A stretch of DNA of 64,000 nt from Cepaea nemoralis (taxonomy: Eukaryota > Mollusca > Gastropoda > Stylommatophora > Helicidae), in assembly GCA_014155875.1 (NCBI GenBank), contig JACEFZ010012665.1:432001-496000 (forward strand), written 5' to 3'. Positions within the stretch are counted from its first letter, which is position 1; the number at the start of each line of letters is the position of its first letter. Below the pieces are notes generated by a model. It had not been told where the DNA came from. It saw only the letters and a program-made list of their open reading frames with translations, and did not search any database. Below are positions 10,325-20,302 of this stretch, piece by piece. The position numbers and the translations under genes are program-made.

Positions 10325-10470
10325 GCCGAGATTACACCCCGTACAAGCCAACGTGGTTCAAGAAGGAGCGGGACGTGACCACTGGCTCCCTGATGCACGT
10401 TCACAATCAGCAGTACTGGGACTGCAAAGCCCGCCAAGACTGGACTATGTGCCCTGACATCTTCTTGTGA
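10325..10470 (+). CDS. OSBP: Oxysterol-binding protein, last coding exon and stop
   Basis: Encodes the C-terminus: GRDYTPYKPTWFKKERDV, then HVHNQQYWDCKARQDWTMCP, then DIFL and TGA. The pattern YxPxWFxKxxD...YWxCKxKQDWxxCPDIF is the invariant end of OSBP proteins. The acceptor CCTCCAG completes the split Gly codon of the previous exon. The four exons together give about 245 residues, roughly the last third of an ~800-residue protein. The N-terminal PH domain, FFAT motif and EQVSHHPP lie upstream of the window. The gene appears functional. Confidence 0.95.
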
Positions 10471-11145
10471 TCCCACGCCCCCCTTCATTAGCTCGCCCTA
10501 GTTGTAGCATTCACAGTCATGGGAAGACGCTTTTCGGGATCCGCGGTGGCTTATGGGAGCTTTGGTTTCCCCCCACTGTGTGTGTGTATGTGTGTGTCCG
10601 TCTGTGTATGGTTTTACTTTTTTTTTTCTATTCAACAGAGATGTGATGTGTGGTAGGGAGGATTTGTTTCTTTTAAGGAGGAGATGGAGGAGGAGATGAA
10701 AAGTTATGTTTGATTCTTGTCATTCCCAGATAGTTGTTGCTTTAGAAGTACTGTCTCTCTCTCTGGGTCATGGGGGAGGTAAAGTAATAAGTGGGACAGA
10801 TGGGAGAAGAATTGAATTATCGTAATAATTAAAATAAAATGGGTTCAATGTAAAACTTTGGACAGATGGGTTAATGTGATAGTTGACACAAAAAGAATTA
10901 AAGTCATAACTAAAACAAAATGGGTTCAAGTAAAACTTGGGACAGAGTGGGTTAATAGGACAGTTAGGGAAAAGAGAATGAAAGTAAGAACTAAAACAAA
11001 GTGGATTCATATAAAAATTGGGACAAAGCTTAACACCTTATGCCCAGTCATATGCCAAAGGCATATAAAAGGGTTCTCATAATCGTTATTTTATAACGGT
11101 TGGTGTTAAATATTTACTAGATAGAAAGGAGAATAAACAGAACAG
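10471..11145 (+). other. Probable OSBP 3' UTR with ~79-bp repeat
   Basis: Non-coding sequence downstream of the stop. It contains GGGACAGA...AAAACAAAATGGGTTCAA units (10790-11030, three diverged copies of about 70-80 bp) and AATAAA hexamers near 10833 and 11132. I cannot tell which, if any, is the used polyadenylation signal. Confidence 0.45.
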
Positions 11146-11149
11146 CAGA

Positions 11150-11395
11150 TTCAATCCCTACACTGGTCAATTGGAATCAAATGTTGACTTCTTGTCCTTG
11201 ATTCGGGAGCGTAAATTACAAGTACCTCAGAAGTCAGAGTTGGTTCGCCTGGTGAATGAGGGAACCTGGTAACAAGTAAATCTAATCCACATGCAAAAAA
11301 TCAATCCAGTGCACTAGTTGTAGTAGCAGGTGTATGGATGACGCTGGAGTTCAAAGCGAGCGAACACAAGAAACACACAAAAATGGTGTGCCCAA
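11150..11395 (+). repeat. tRNA-derived SINE family B, 5'-truncated copy
   Basis: Starts in the B-box (TTCAATCCCTACACTGG). It continues with GTTGACTTCTTGTCCTTGATT, GTAAATTACAAGTACCTC, TCTAATCCACATGC and GTTCAAAGCGAGCGAACACA. The last two blocks match the 3' part of the 28.8-kb copy. Confidence 0.7.
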
Positions 11396-11439
11396 CAAGA
11401 ACTCACTGTTGAAGAGGATTGGTTATGAAAGCAAAAATT

Positions 11440-12280
11440 AGGAACATGAAATATTTTGGACATGTAAATAGACATAACAGCCTAGAAAAGATAGTTATGG
11501 AGGGGAGTGTAAAGAGGGGGTGGCTTAGATATTAACATCCACAAAATGAAAACTGTGATAATTAGCAGTGGAAAGGTCATCAATGAACATCACAGTAAAC
11601 AGGGAGACACTCGAGCAAGTAACAAGTTTCTCCTATCTTGGACTAATAACAGATGATCAATCAATCAATCAATCATGTGCCATGCTGGAAAGCGTGGGCG
11701 GTCATGACTCGTCATTTCACTCGATCACCAGTGTCGTGGATGGCAGAAGTGAAATAGAAATCAAAAAGAGAATAGGAATGGCCAAAAATGCTTTCAACAT
11801 GAAATCAGTATTAATATCTAGAGAGATTAACAACGCATTACACATGAGAATTGCCAAATGTTATGTATATTCAGCACTACTATATGGCGGGGAGCCTGGA
11901 CATTTAAAAAGAAATTAGAAAGTTGAATAGAGGCCCTGGAGGTGTGGATATACAGAAGAATGTGTTGTATTTCATGGAAACAAAAACTATCAAATACAGA
12001 GAAAAACTGGGAATGAAAAGAGAGGTGATGAAAGAAATAGTAAAGAGGCAAGTGAAATATTTTGGCCATGTTAAAAGACATAATACTCTCATTATAAAAT
12101 TATACTGGAGGGCAAGGTTGAGGGCAAGTGAGCAAGAGGTAGATAACAATACAAGTGGGAAGATAACATCGAGAGATGGACGAACATCAGTTTGAGAGAA
12201 TGTACAATCAAGGCGAGAGACAGACAGTGTTGGAGATCCACTGCAGCCAACCTTCACTGTGGAGACAGCATTTGATTGAT
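11440..12280 (+). pseudogene. C-terminal RT/connector region of a LINE (family C)
   Basis: Pieces of a non-LTR retrotransposon C-terminus lie in different frames: FSYLGLITDD, EIEIKKRIGMAKNAF, MRIAKCYVYSALLYG (the thumb/YLG region), then REVMKEIVKRQVKYFGHVKR and a terminal CTIKARDRQCWRS. A TCAATCAATCAATCAATCAT stretch (11658) interrupts the YLG block. Several stops and frameshifts make it inactive. Confidence 0.75.
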
Positions 12281-12509
12281 GTAAAGAGGAGGTAGAGAAG
12301 AGGAGGACCACACTGTACATGAATTCAAGATGTGATCGAGGCAGTACATCTGACTTATGATAGAGAGACAATTTCAGGAAACTTATCGGGGGAAAGTTTA
12401 GTGTACAGGACAAGTGACTGGGTGGTTATTGTGAGTATAACCATCGGTGGCATTGAATGACGTTACAATAACTAATACAGGGTGATTGTAATATGGCGAT
12501 GTGTTGGGA

Positions 12510-12715
12510 CCTGTTAAAGTTGAACAGGAAGTGTTAAAGTGGAACAGGAAGTATTAAAGTGGGAGAGGAAGTGTTAAAGTGGAACAGAAAGTATTAAAGT
12601 GGGACAGGAAGTGTTAAAGCTTATTACAGTGTTAAAGTGGAACAAAAAGTATTAAAGTGAGACAGGAAGCGTTAAAATGGGGTATGAAGGTTATAGTCTG
12701 ACAGGAAGTGTTAAA
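12510..12715. repeat. 20-bp minisatellite (~10 copies)
   Basis: Imperfect copies of GTTAAAGTGGGACAGGAAGT. Confidence 0.85.
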
Positions 12716-13169
12716 GTGCTGCATTTATAGAATTTGTTTTATTTATACAACTTTGTGTGAGGGTGTTTGGTTTTGTTCTTTCTGTAACCAGAAGAAATTA
12801 TATTTTCGGGTTGAATCATAATGGAAGGGTGACATCAAGCATACACTACTGTAACATGCGTATGAGTATTGTGATAGGGAAATGAGTCTATGGGCAGTCC
12901 TGAAGACAGCAGTGGGGGACTTCATTGTCAGAAAAGTGGAATATTTGTGCAAGAGGAGGGATGAGTATATATCATTGTCTGGAAGAAAGGAGTGGATGGA
13001 AGAAGTTATTATTGTTTGCATAGTGTGGGTTTCTATTCTTTATTTATTAAGCTTCCTGATTTTTGATCACATGACTGTTGAATGATTTCTGTAAAGTGGA
13101 TGTGTACCTAATAATCTCGTGCAGTCTGTTGTAGTTCTACCAAAGAAGTCTGGTACAAAGAGCTGTGGT

Positions 13170-13720
13170 TAACATCGCACAGTTTAATGAGTCATGTCAG
13201 TAAAATACTAATGAGAATTATAATGAGAAGAATAAGAAATAAAATCAAAAAAGGGATTGGGGATGAGTGGTGTGGATTTGTGCAATGTGAAGGTACAAAC
13301 AATGCCATATACATTTTGAGAACATTAACAGAAAGAATTATTAAAAAGAACAGGGATCTATATCTATGCTTTATTGACTACACTAAAGCATGTGATATGG
13401 TGAAATAGAAGAGGTGAAATAGAAGAAATGCTTACAAGTACTAGGATGGCTTGTTTGGATGTCAAAGAAATTTTGTTTGATTATAGTTATTGTTTAATTG
13501 CTGAGAAACATCTAATGGCAGTGGAAACGTGGTTTCTGCGGAAATGCAAAGAATGCCATGGATGGAGAGAAGAATGAAAGAGATAGTTCTACAAGACACA
13601 AATGAAAACCGTGAACTTTCATTGACACCAAAGAAGATTTGATGTGTAAGCAAGAAGGTGCTCGAGAAGAAAATGAATTGATGACATCAAAGACATTGTA
13701 CAATCACACGAAATGACTAT
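13170..13720 (+). pseudogene. LINE RT fragment (family C)
   Basis: The frame 13187-13408 reads SHVSKILMRIIMRRIRNKI, CGFVQCEGTNNAIYILRTL and LYLCFIDYTKACDMV. These correspond to RT blocks around the first catalytic Asp (FIDYTKAFD). A later piece around 13530-13580 resembles the post-RT region. The rest of the RT, including the FADD box, is absent, so the copy is internally deleted. Confidence 0.75.
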
Positions 13721-13789
13721 CTAGTACCATCCATTGGGTGCTGGAATTAAACTATTCTTCCCCCCACAACGCGTGACGGCAAAAGTATA

Positions 13790-14165
13790 TGATGATGTTG
13801 ATGAATAAAGAAATGAGATGACAGTCAAGAATTCTGGGCATGTTATGTAGAGAAAACTTAGTGACAACTGGAAAATTGATGGGACAAGAGCAAGGGGAAG
13901 GCAGAGAGATGGATACCCAGATGGCTTGGCCACAGGGCATAATGGGAACAAGAACACAAACCTGATACAAGACTCTGGTGATTGTATGAGGTGGCAAACC
14001 ATGATCGCCCATGCTTGTGTTGGATGGCAAACCATGATGGCCCATGCTTGTGTTGGATGGCAAACCATGATGGCCCATGCTTGTGTTGGATGGCAAACCA
14101 TGATGGCCCATGCTTGTGTTAGATGGCAAACCATGATCGCCCATGCTTATTGTCGTGGCATATGA
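13790..14165 (+). pseudogene. LINE 3' end with internal 33-bp tandem repeat
   Basis: NLVTTGKLMGQ and GQREM-type blocks belong to the LINE C-terminus. A five-fold 33-bp repeat (TGGATGGCAAACCATGATGG + CCCATGCTTGTGT) at 13988-14150 follows. The unit appears to be an amplified piece of the normal MADHDxPC coding end also seen at 5650-5700. Open frames on both strands are due to the 33-bp (11-codon) period. Confidence 0.7.
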
Positions 14166-15458
14166 CGAATAATTGAATGTTCAGTGGGGAATTAGCTAAA
14201 TTGTCTTCTTTAGGTGCCTACTCGATCATGACCCTTCTGTCCTATCTATTTTCATGAAGTTGTCATTATTTTGTTGTTTAAACTTTCCACAGACAACTTC
14301 TCTTCCCTAATGTTTTCCTACATAAGATCTGTCTGTTCTGACCCTTCTGTTTATATTCCCCCATAAATGTTATTATACGTATGCAGTTATATCTTTTCTG
14401 GCTTCCGGTCCAATATGGCGGATAGGTTGTTGAGCTGTTAAGGCCTCTGAGGTGTTTTTGCTTCTGGCTGCAGCTTGCTTGCGCATTTTCCACATGTTGG
14501 TCTGGTATTACATGGTTCCGTCACCCAGCTACTGAGTTAAGTGCATGGAGTGACACTGAGCTGTGGATTTTATGTGGAATGTTTTTACATATGGTTGTTT
14601 GTATATTGTGAACTACATGTTCAGAAAAATGGCAGACAGTAGGTTGCTGAACTAGTTGGTTTTGCAGAAATATGCATGTGCAACTGCTGGTTTATAGTGA
14701 CTGCCGCATCCATCTACTGAACTGTAATTTTTGTGGCTGACTGTTGTATTGGCATTCTGGCAGCAGCCTTATGCATGTATGCCTATGCATGTTCATGGCT
14801 TGTTAGGACCGCTGTCTGTTCCACTTTTCACATGAGACAGTGAGGAGCATTTTGTGTGATATTCACAGGCACATGAACAGAGCATTATGGGGTGACCCTT
14901 TGCCATGAAGTTTGAACCACAACTAACTAACAAAAAGATCCTTTCCTTTTTGCTTCCTGATTGTCTGGATGAGAAATGAAATTGGAGGAAGTGCAGTAAA
15001 GCTGTAATGATAACGATGAGTTAACCAGCGAAAGTGAGAAGTCGAATTAGTCAGCTTTACAAGAACACAGTTACAAGTAACAGAATGGCTGTTGGCGCCG
15101 GGGCCTTTATCAGCACAAGGCAATAGACAGACACTGATGATGCTACATAGTAAAATATACAGCAGTTACTTAGCCCGTGTTTATCTGACATTTATAAAGC
15201 TGTATAAATCTTATTGGACGTGAAGATAGTGCACGGGCATTGGGTCCGTATTTTATTGTTTATCTGCTGATGAAGGTTTTATCTGCAGCGCCCATTTTGT
15301 CACTTGTGATTGTGTTTGAGTAAAGCTTATCATTCCACTTCTTCTTTTCATTGATCTATTCATTGAGTGGATGCAGTCTCATTTACTGGAACAGTAGTTT
15401 CGAATTTCGACTATGATAGTGACTAGTTGTGGATGCCTTGTAGATACGAAAACAAGAA
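14166..15458. other. Unannotated sequence
   Basis: About 1.3 kb without recognised genes, long repeats or clear terminal structures on either strand. Confidence 0.5.
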
Positions 15459-15484
15459 TCACTATGATGAAAAAGTGCTAAATG

Positions 15485-15561
<77 letters not shown>

Positions 15562-15880
15562 TCCTATTTGTATGCGTGTAAAATGAGGATAAGTAGACAA
15601 GCCAAAAAAGGCAGCAGAAATTTAGTTTCTGTGGAATATGCAAAGAATCCAAGAGTGAACCAATAAAAGTGAATGAGGTAGCCCTTCAAGAAGAATCACT
15701 AAGGTGAAAAAGTGCTAAATGCTATATATAGATCCTGTTTGTAGCAGTGTAAAATGAGAATAATAAGTAGACAAGCCAAATAAAGGCAGCAGAAATGTGT
15801 TTTCTGTGGAATATGCAAAGAATACCAAGAATGAACCAAAAACAGTGAAAGAGGTAGCCTTCAAGAAGTACATGAAAGCT
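15459..15880 (+). repeat. ~200-bp direct duplication of LINE-like DNA with (TA)n
   Basis: AAAAAGTGCTAAATGCTATATATA...GATCCT...GTAAAATGAG...AGACAAGCCAAA...GCAGCAGAAAT occurs at 15468-15640 and again at 15706-15800. In the first copy the TATATA stretch has expanded to ~72 bp (15488-15559). The TTTCTGTGGAATATGCAAAG part resembles the LINE block at 13530. Confidence 0.75.
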
Positions 15881-15924
15881 GTAAATTGCTGAGGGAAATT
15901 ACACGTAGATAGTCTAGATTTTTT

Positions 15925-16262
15925 AATGCAATTTTTGCGGAGAAATAAACTTGAAAATGTAATTAAACTGGCAAGCTTGATGAGAAAAGAGCATGGGGAA
16001 GATACTAACACCCTTAGAGAGATGTCGAGAGCGGGGGATTTGGACACCAGTGAATCCACTTTGTTGTCCAGAATGAGAGACTTGGGAGCAAGAATTGCCA
16101 TGACCAAATACAAGCGTCACATGGGGAGAATGAGGGGCATCAACCAATACTGAACTGGCACTATTAGCCGCTGGACGTTTATGCATATGTTGGGGGGAGG
16201 ATTTGAGCACCAATGGACATGTCCGGAGTGCAAGGATGATAACTCAACTGATAACTAACTAA
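15925..16262 (+). pseudogene. LINE family A 3' fragment
   Basis: Contains REMSRAGDLDTSESTLLSRM, RDLGARIAMTKYKRHMGRMR and HQWTCPECKDD, then the (CTAA)n tail. Colinear with 5190-5450; the RNase H block is lost. Confidence 0.75.
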
Positions 16263-16664
16263 CTAACCTGAATCATGGTCTGGTCATGTAACATAATCAG
16301 GCCAAAAACACAGCCCAGTTCAAAGACTGGTGATTGTCTGAGATGGCAACCAATAATTGCCCATAATTATTGGCATGGCACATGATGATTACTTGTTGCC
16401 AGGATGCCTCTCAAGGAGACAGTCTTCTGCTTCCTGGTGCATGCCTCTGTACTCTCAATGACTCTCTTAAAAAGTCAGTGCCAAGAAAGGTTGTAATGTA
16501 AAAACGTTGCTATGTTTATTTGGCCAATGCTTGTTTATTAGAAAAAAATCTGGGTAATGGCTGCATAATTTATGTAATTGTATTTTTGTTTACAAACCTG
16601 TGATTTTCTGATGTGTAAATAAACAGAAACAGTGTGTTGCAGTAGTAACAGTTTGAAGGTGATG
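16263..16664 (+). other. Short LINE 3' remnant, then unique sequence
   Basis: 16263-16400 keeps a decayed terminal block (GACTGGTGATTGTCTGAGATGG...CATTGGCATGGCACATGATG-like) of the 5.5- and 13.8-kb family. 16401-16664 shows nothing identifiable. Confidence 0.4.
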
Positions 16665-17340
16665 TTGTTTGTGTATTTTTAAAAGTATCGGCAGAGACCT
16701 AGGGTTTCTTGTAGGAGTCGTTTAGTGTTTATGTGTTTTTAAAAGTATCGGCAAAGACCTAGGGTTTCTTGTAGGAGTCTTTTACTGTTTATGTGTTTTT
16801 CAGAGTATCAGCTGAGACCTAGGGTTTCTTGTAGGAGTTGTTTAGTGCAGTGATTCTCAACCGGTGGGGAATGTTAGGGTTTCCAGGGGGGAATTAAGAT
16901 TATTTCAAGATCGCATTAATACAAGAACCAGTTACTTGATATTGTTTTTCCCTCTAAATTTTAAGATTCTGTACTTCTCGCCCTAATGAAGGTCGTTTTG
17001 TAACGTAAGTAGACCCGCAAATCACGTTTTATGTAGATGTCTAGACTTGTTCTAGTGTGTGTTATTAAATTTAGCGTGACGAAGTGGTCCATTTTTATGT
17101 ATACTGTGTAAGGGTGAGGGGATTTATAGGGAGGAAATTTGAAAAAAGGGGGGGGGGATGACGTTCTGAACATATGGTAAAGGGGGGCATGGGCCAAAAA
17201 AGGTTGAGAACCACTGGTTTAGTGTTTATGTGTATCGGCAGAGACCTAGGGTTTCTTGTAGGAGTCTTTTAGTGTTTATGTGTTTTTTCAGAGTATCAGC
17301 AGAGACCTAGGGTTTCTTGTAGGAGTCTGTTAGGGTTTTG
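16665..17340. repeat. ~60-bp minisatellite interrupted by a MITE
   Basis: Five copies of a unit with AGAGACCTAGGGTTTCTTGT + AGGAGTC...TTTATGTGTTTTT (16684, 16744, 16804, 17240 and 17300). The array is split by the element at 16848-17216. Confidence 0.88.
16848..17216. mobile_element. hAT-type MITE, 369 bp, perfect 8-bp TSD
   Basis: The terminal inverted repeats CAGTGATTCTCAACCGGTGG and (right end, reversed) CAGTGGTTCTCAACCTTTTT are typical of hAT/Charlie-like elements. Flanks GTTTAGTG (16840-16847) and GTTTAGTG (17217-17224) are identical 8-bp target duplications, the hAT length. There is no coding capacity, so it is non-autonomous. Confidence 0.95.
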
Positions 17341-17466
17341 TAAAAGGCCACATAGCATGTTTAAAAGAGGTTGAAAGATGTGAGGATTTCCTGTTGCACC
17401 GGGTTTTATCCCATATGGCTGGATCTCTTTCCGCCGAGCGGCCTGCCAAATGCTTCAAAAGAGACT

Positions 17467-17757
17467 TTTGAGAACCTCTGTTGTAGAATCAAACAGATCC
17501 TGGAATAGAGAAGTTTGAACCTCTGTTGTAGAATCATACAGATAGAGAAGTTTTAGAATCTCTGTTGTAAAATCATACAGGTCCTGAGGTAAAGAAGTTT
17601 TAGAACCTCTGTTGTAAAATCAAACAGGTCCTGGGGTAGAGAAATTTTAGAACCTCTATTGTAGAATCATATAGGTCCTGGGGTAGAGAAGTTTTAGAAC
17701 CTTTGTTGTAGAATCATACAGGTCCTGGGGTAGAGAAGTTTTAGAACCTCTGTTGTA
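17467..17757. repeat. ~47-bp minisatellite (~6 copies)
   Basis: Units of AGAACCTCTGTTGTAGAATC + ATACAGGTCCTGGGGTAGAG + AAGTTTT. The second and earlier copies carry small deletions. Confidence 0.87.
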
Positions 17758-17775
17758 AATGTGGACATAATTAAA

Positions 17776-18212
17776 AGGTGAAAGATGTGTTGCAATGAGG
17801 AAGTGGAAGATTTGTTGCAATGAAACGATAGAAGATTTGTTGCAGTGTAATGATTGAAGATTTGTTGCATTGAAAAGATGCAAAATTTGTTGCATTTAAA
17901 AGATGGAAGATTTGTTGCAATGAAAAGATGCAAGATTTATTGTAATGAAAAGATGCCAGATTTGTTGCAGTCAAAAGATGCAAGATTTGTTGCAGTGAAA
18001 TGATGAAAGAGTTGTAATGAAAAGATGCAAGATTTGTTGCAATGAAAAGATGCAAGATTTGTTGCAATGAAAAGATAGAAGATTTGTTGCATTGAAACGA
18101 TGGAAAATTTGTTGGAATGAAACAATGGAAGATCTTTTGCAATGAAAAGGTGGAAGGTTTGTTGCAGTGAAACGATAGAAGATTTGTTGTAATGAAAAGA
18201 TTGTTGTAAACA
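17776..18212. repeat. ~25-bp minisatellite (~17 copies)
   Basis: Imperfect copies of GATGCAAGATTTGTTGCAAT + GAAAA with many substitutions. Minus-strand open frames here (up to 123 residues) are repeat artefacts. Confidence 0.88.
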
Positions 18213-18830
18213 AAATTGGTGTTAAATTAGACAGTGGTATTATTGAGGAAATATGTTGTAGAGGATGCCACTTTGTGACAGCATTGAGGCTGTATGTTGT
18301 AGAGGATGCCACTTTGTGACAGCATTGAGGCTGTATGTTGTAGAGGATGCCACTTTGTGACAGCATTGAGGCTGTATGTTGTAGAGGATGCCACTTTGTG
18401 ACAGCATTGAGGCTATATGTTGTAGAGGATGCCACTTTGTGACAGCATTGAGGCTGTATGTTGTAGAGGATGCCACTTTGTGACAGCATTGAGGCTATAT
18501 GTTGTAGAGGATGCCACTTTGTGACAGCATTGAGGCTATATGTTGTAGAGGATGCCACTTTGTGACAGCATTGAGGCTATATGTTGTAGAGGATGCCACT
18601 TTGTGACAGCATTGAGGCTATATGTTGTAGAGGATGCCACTTTGTGACAGCATTGAGGCTATATGTTGTAGAGGATGCTACTGCCAACAGTGACAACATT
18701 GAGGCTGTATGTTGTAGAGGATGCCACTATTGTGACAACATTGAGGCTAATGTTGTAGAGTGACAACATAGAGGCTGTATGTTGTAGAGGATGCCACTGT
18801 TGTGACAACATTGAGGCTAATGTTGTAGAG

Positions 18831-20302
18831 CAGGGGTGTCAAACTCAGTCGCTCAGCGGGCCAAAACTCAAATCACCCGTAAGGTTGCTGGCCAGACAGG
18901 ATAAACATTCAATAATACGAAAATTAAACCTTTTTTAAACATTAATATGATATCTGATAAAGTTGACGGTTTGTGTTACAGTGCTCATTACATCTTCCAT
19001 GTTGAGGACTTTACCACACAGCGATCCTTGGTGTATGATGCAGTGATATGCTATCAATTCACCAGTACAGTTCTCCTGCATCTTTAACCGCATCCTTCCA
19101 ACTAGTCCACTTTTTTCGCCACACATCGCCGGTGCTCCATCTGTTGTCAGTCCAACGAGTTTGTCCCAAGGCAGGTTCATGTTGGTTAAACTTTGACATA
19201 CGTTGTCAAAAATGTCTTTTCCTGTCGTTGTCCCATGCATGTATTTCATGTCCAATATTTCTTCTGTAACATTCAAACTGGAGTCCACTCCACGGATGAA
19301 GATGGCGAGCTGTGCAGTGTCAGTCGTGTCATTACTTTCATCGACAGCAAGGGAGAATGCAACAAAGTCTTTGCCTTTTTCGATCAGCTGTGTTTTCACA
19401 TCAGTGGCCATCTCACAAACCCGATCAACAACCGTATTTCTGCTAAGGCTTACCTTTGCAAACATCTGCTTTTTGTCTGAACACAAGACGTCACACACTT
19501 TCATCATGCAGCGCTTCAGAAACTCTCCTTCTGTAAATGGTCGGCCTGATTTTGCGATCTCCTCTGACACAATAAAACTTGCTTTGACTGCAGCATCAGT
19601 TTGTGATTTTGCTTTGGTGAAAAACATCTGCTGTGATGTTAGATGCCTCTTCAATTCTTCTACCTTCTGTAGCTTCTGCTCTGCATTCAGGCTGTTTAAC
19701 TTGTCTTGATGTTTAGTCTCGTAGTGCCGTCTCAGATTATATTCTTTGATCACAGCCACATTATCTCCACAAATTAGACACACAGGTTTACCGCCAATAT
19801 CAGTAAACATATATTCAGCCTCCCAGCGGCTTTGAAAGGCTCTGTTTTCAGAATCAACTTTTCTCTTGGCCATTTTAAAGGCTAGTTTTGATTTTAAAAG
19901 ATTGTGCATCTACCGACAGACGCTTGATTGATATCAGGTTAGCCGTAGCAGGAAAAGGTGATGTAATATCCGGGCATTACACTACTTTCATTTTTATATG
20001 CCAATCCAAAATGAGCTTCTGAACGTTGCTAGGTAACTATAACGATGAACACTAACTCACTACACAACTTTTATTTTCGCTTATTCTGATTGAAGCAAGA
20101 ACGCTCTCATGTAGCCTATCATTCAGAAGGCTGCTAATCAGGGAATTTGATTTGCACTTTATATCGTGACCATAAAAAAATATTTTTGCCTAAAATTCTC
20201 TCTGGGCCGAATGTATTTGTACGTCGCTTGAGACCCCGAGGGCCTGATATGATTGTGCGGCGGGATAGATGTGGCCTGCAGGCCTTGAGTTTGGCACATG
20301 TG
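18831..20302 (-). mobile_element. hAT transposon, internally deleted copy
   Basis: The left end CAGGGGTGTCAAACTCA and right end (reversed) CACATGTGCCAAACTCAAGG form imperfect inverted ends. Flanks TTGTAGAG (18823-18830) and TTGTAGAA (20303-20310) are the 8-bp duplication, taken from the minisatellite unit. It carries the N-terminal part of a transposase on the minus strand. It is related to the full-length copy at 49738-53131 but deleted internally. Confidence 0.92.
18935..19909 (-). pseudogene. hAT transposase, N-terminal 310 residues (deleted copy)
   Basis: The likely start is the Met at 19873 ([20 protein letters not shown]). A zinc finger of BED-like spacing, C-x2-C-x14-H-x4-H (CLICGDN...RHYETKH), follows. 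The catalytic core begins with [20 protein letters not shown] (first Asp) and [11 protein letters not shown] (second Asp), then [11 protein letters not shown]. This is the GTF2IRD2/ZBED-like branch of hAT transposases. Right after VNFIR the sequence jumps to what is 3' flanking sequence in the other copy, so the C-terminal half, with the insertion domain, catalytic Glu and dimerisation region, is missing. The remaining frame is open, but the protein could not catalyse transposition. It might still bind DNA. Confidence 0.88.

Noticed and set aside
17971..18558. 195-residue reverse frame spanning two minisatellites
   Set aside because: It joins two unrelated arrays and has no codon bias or motif.
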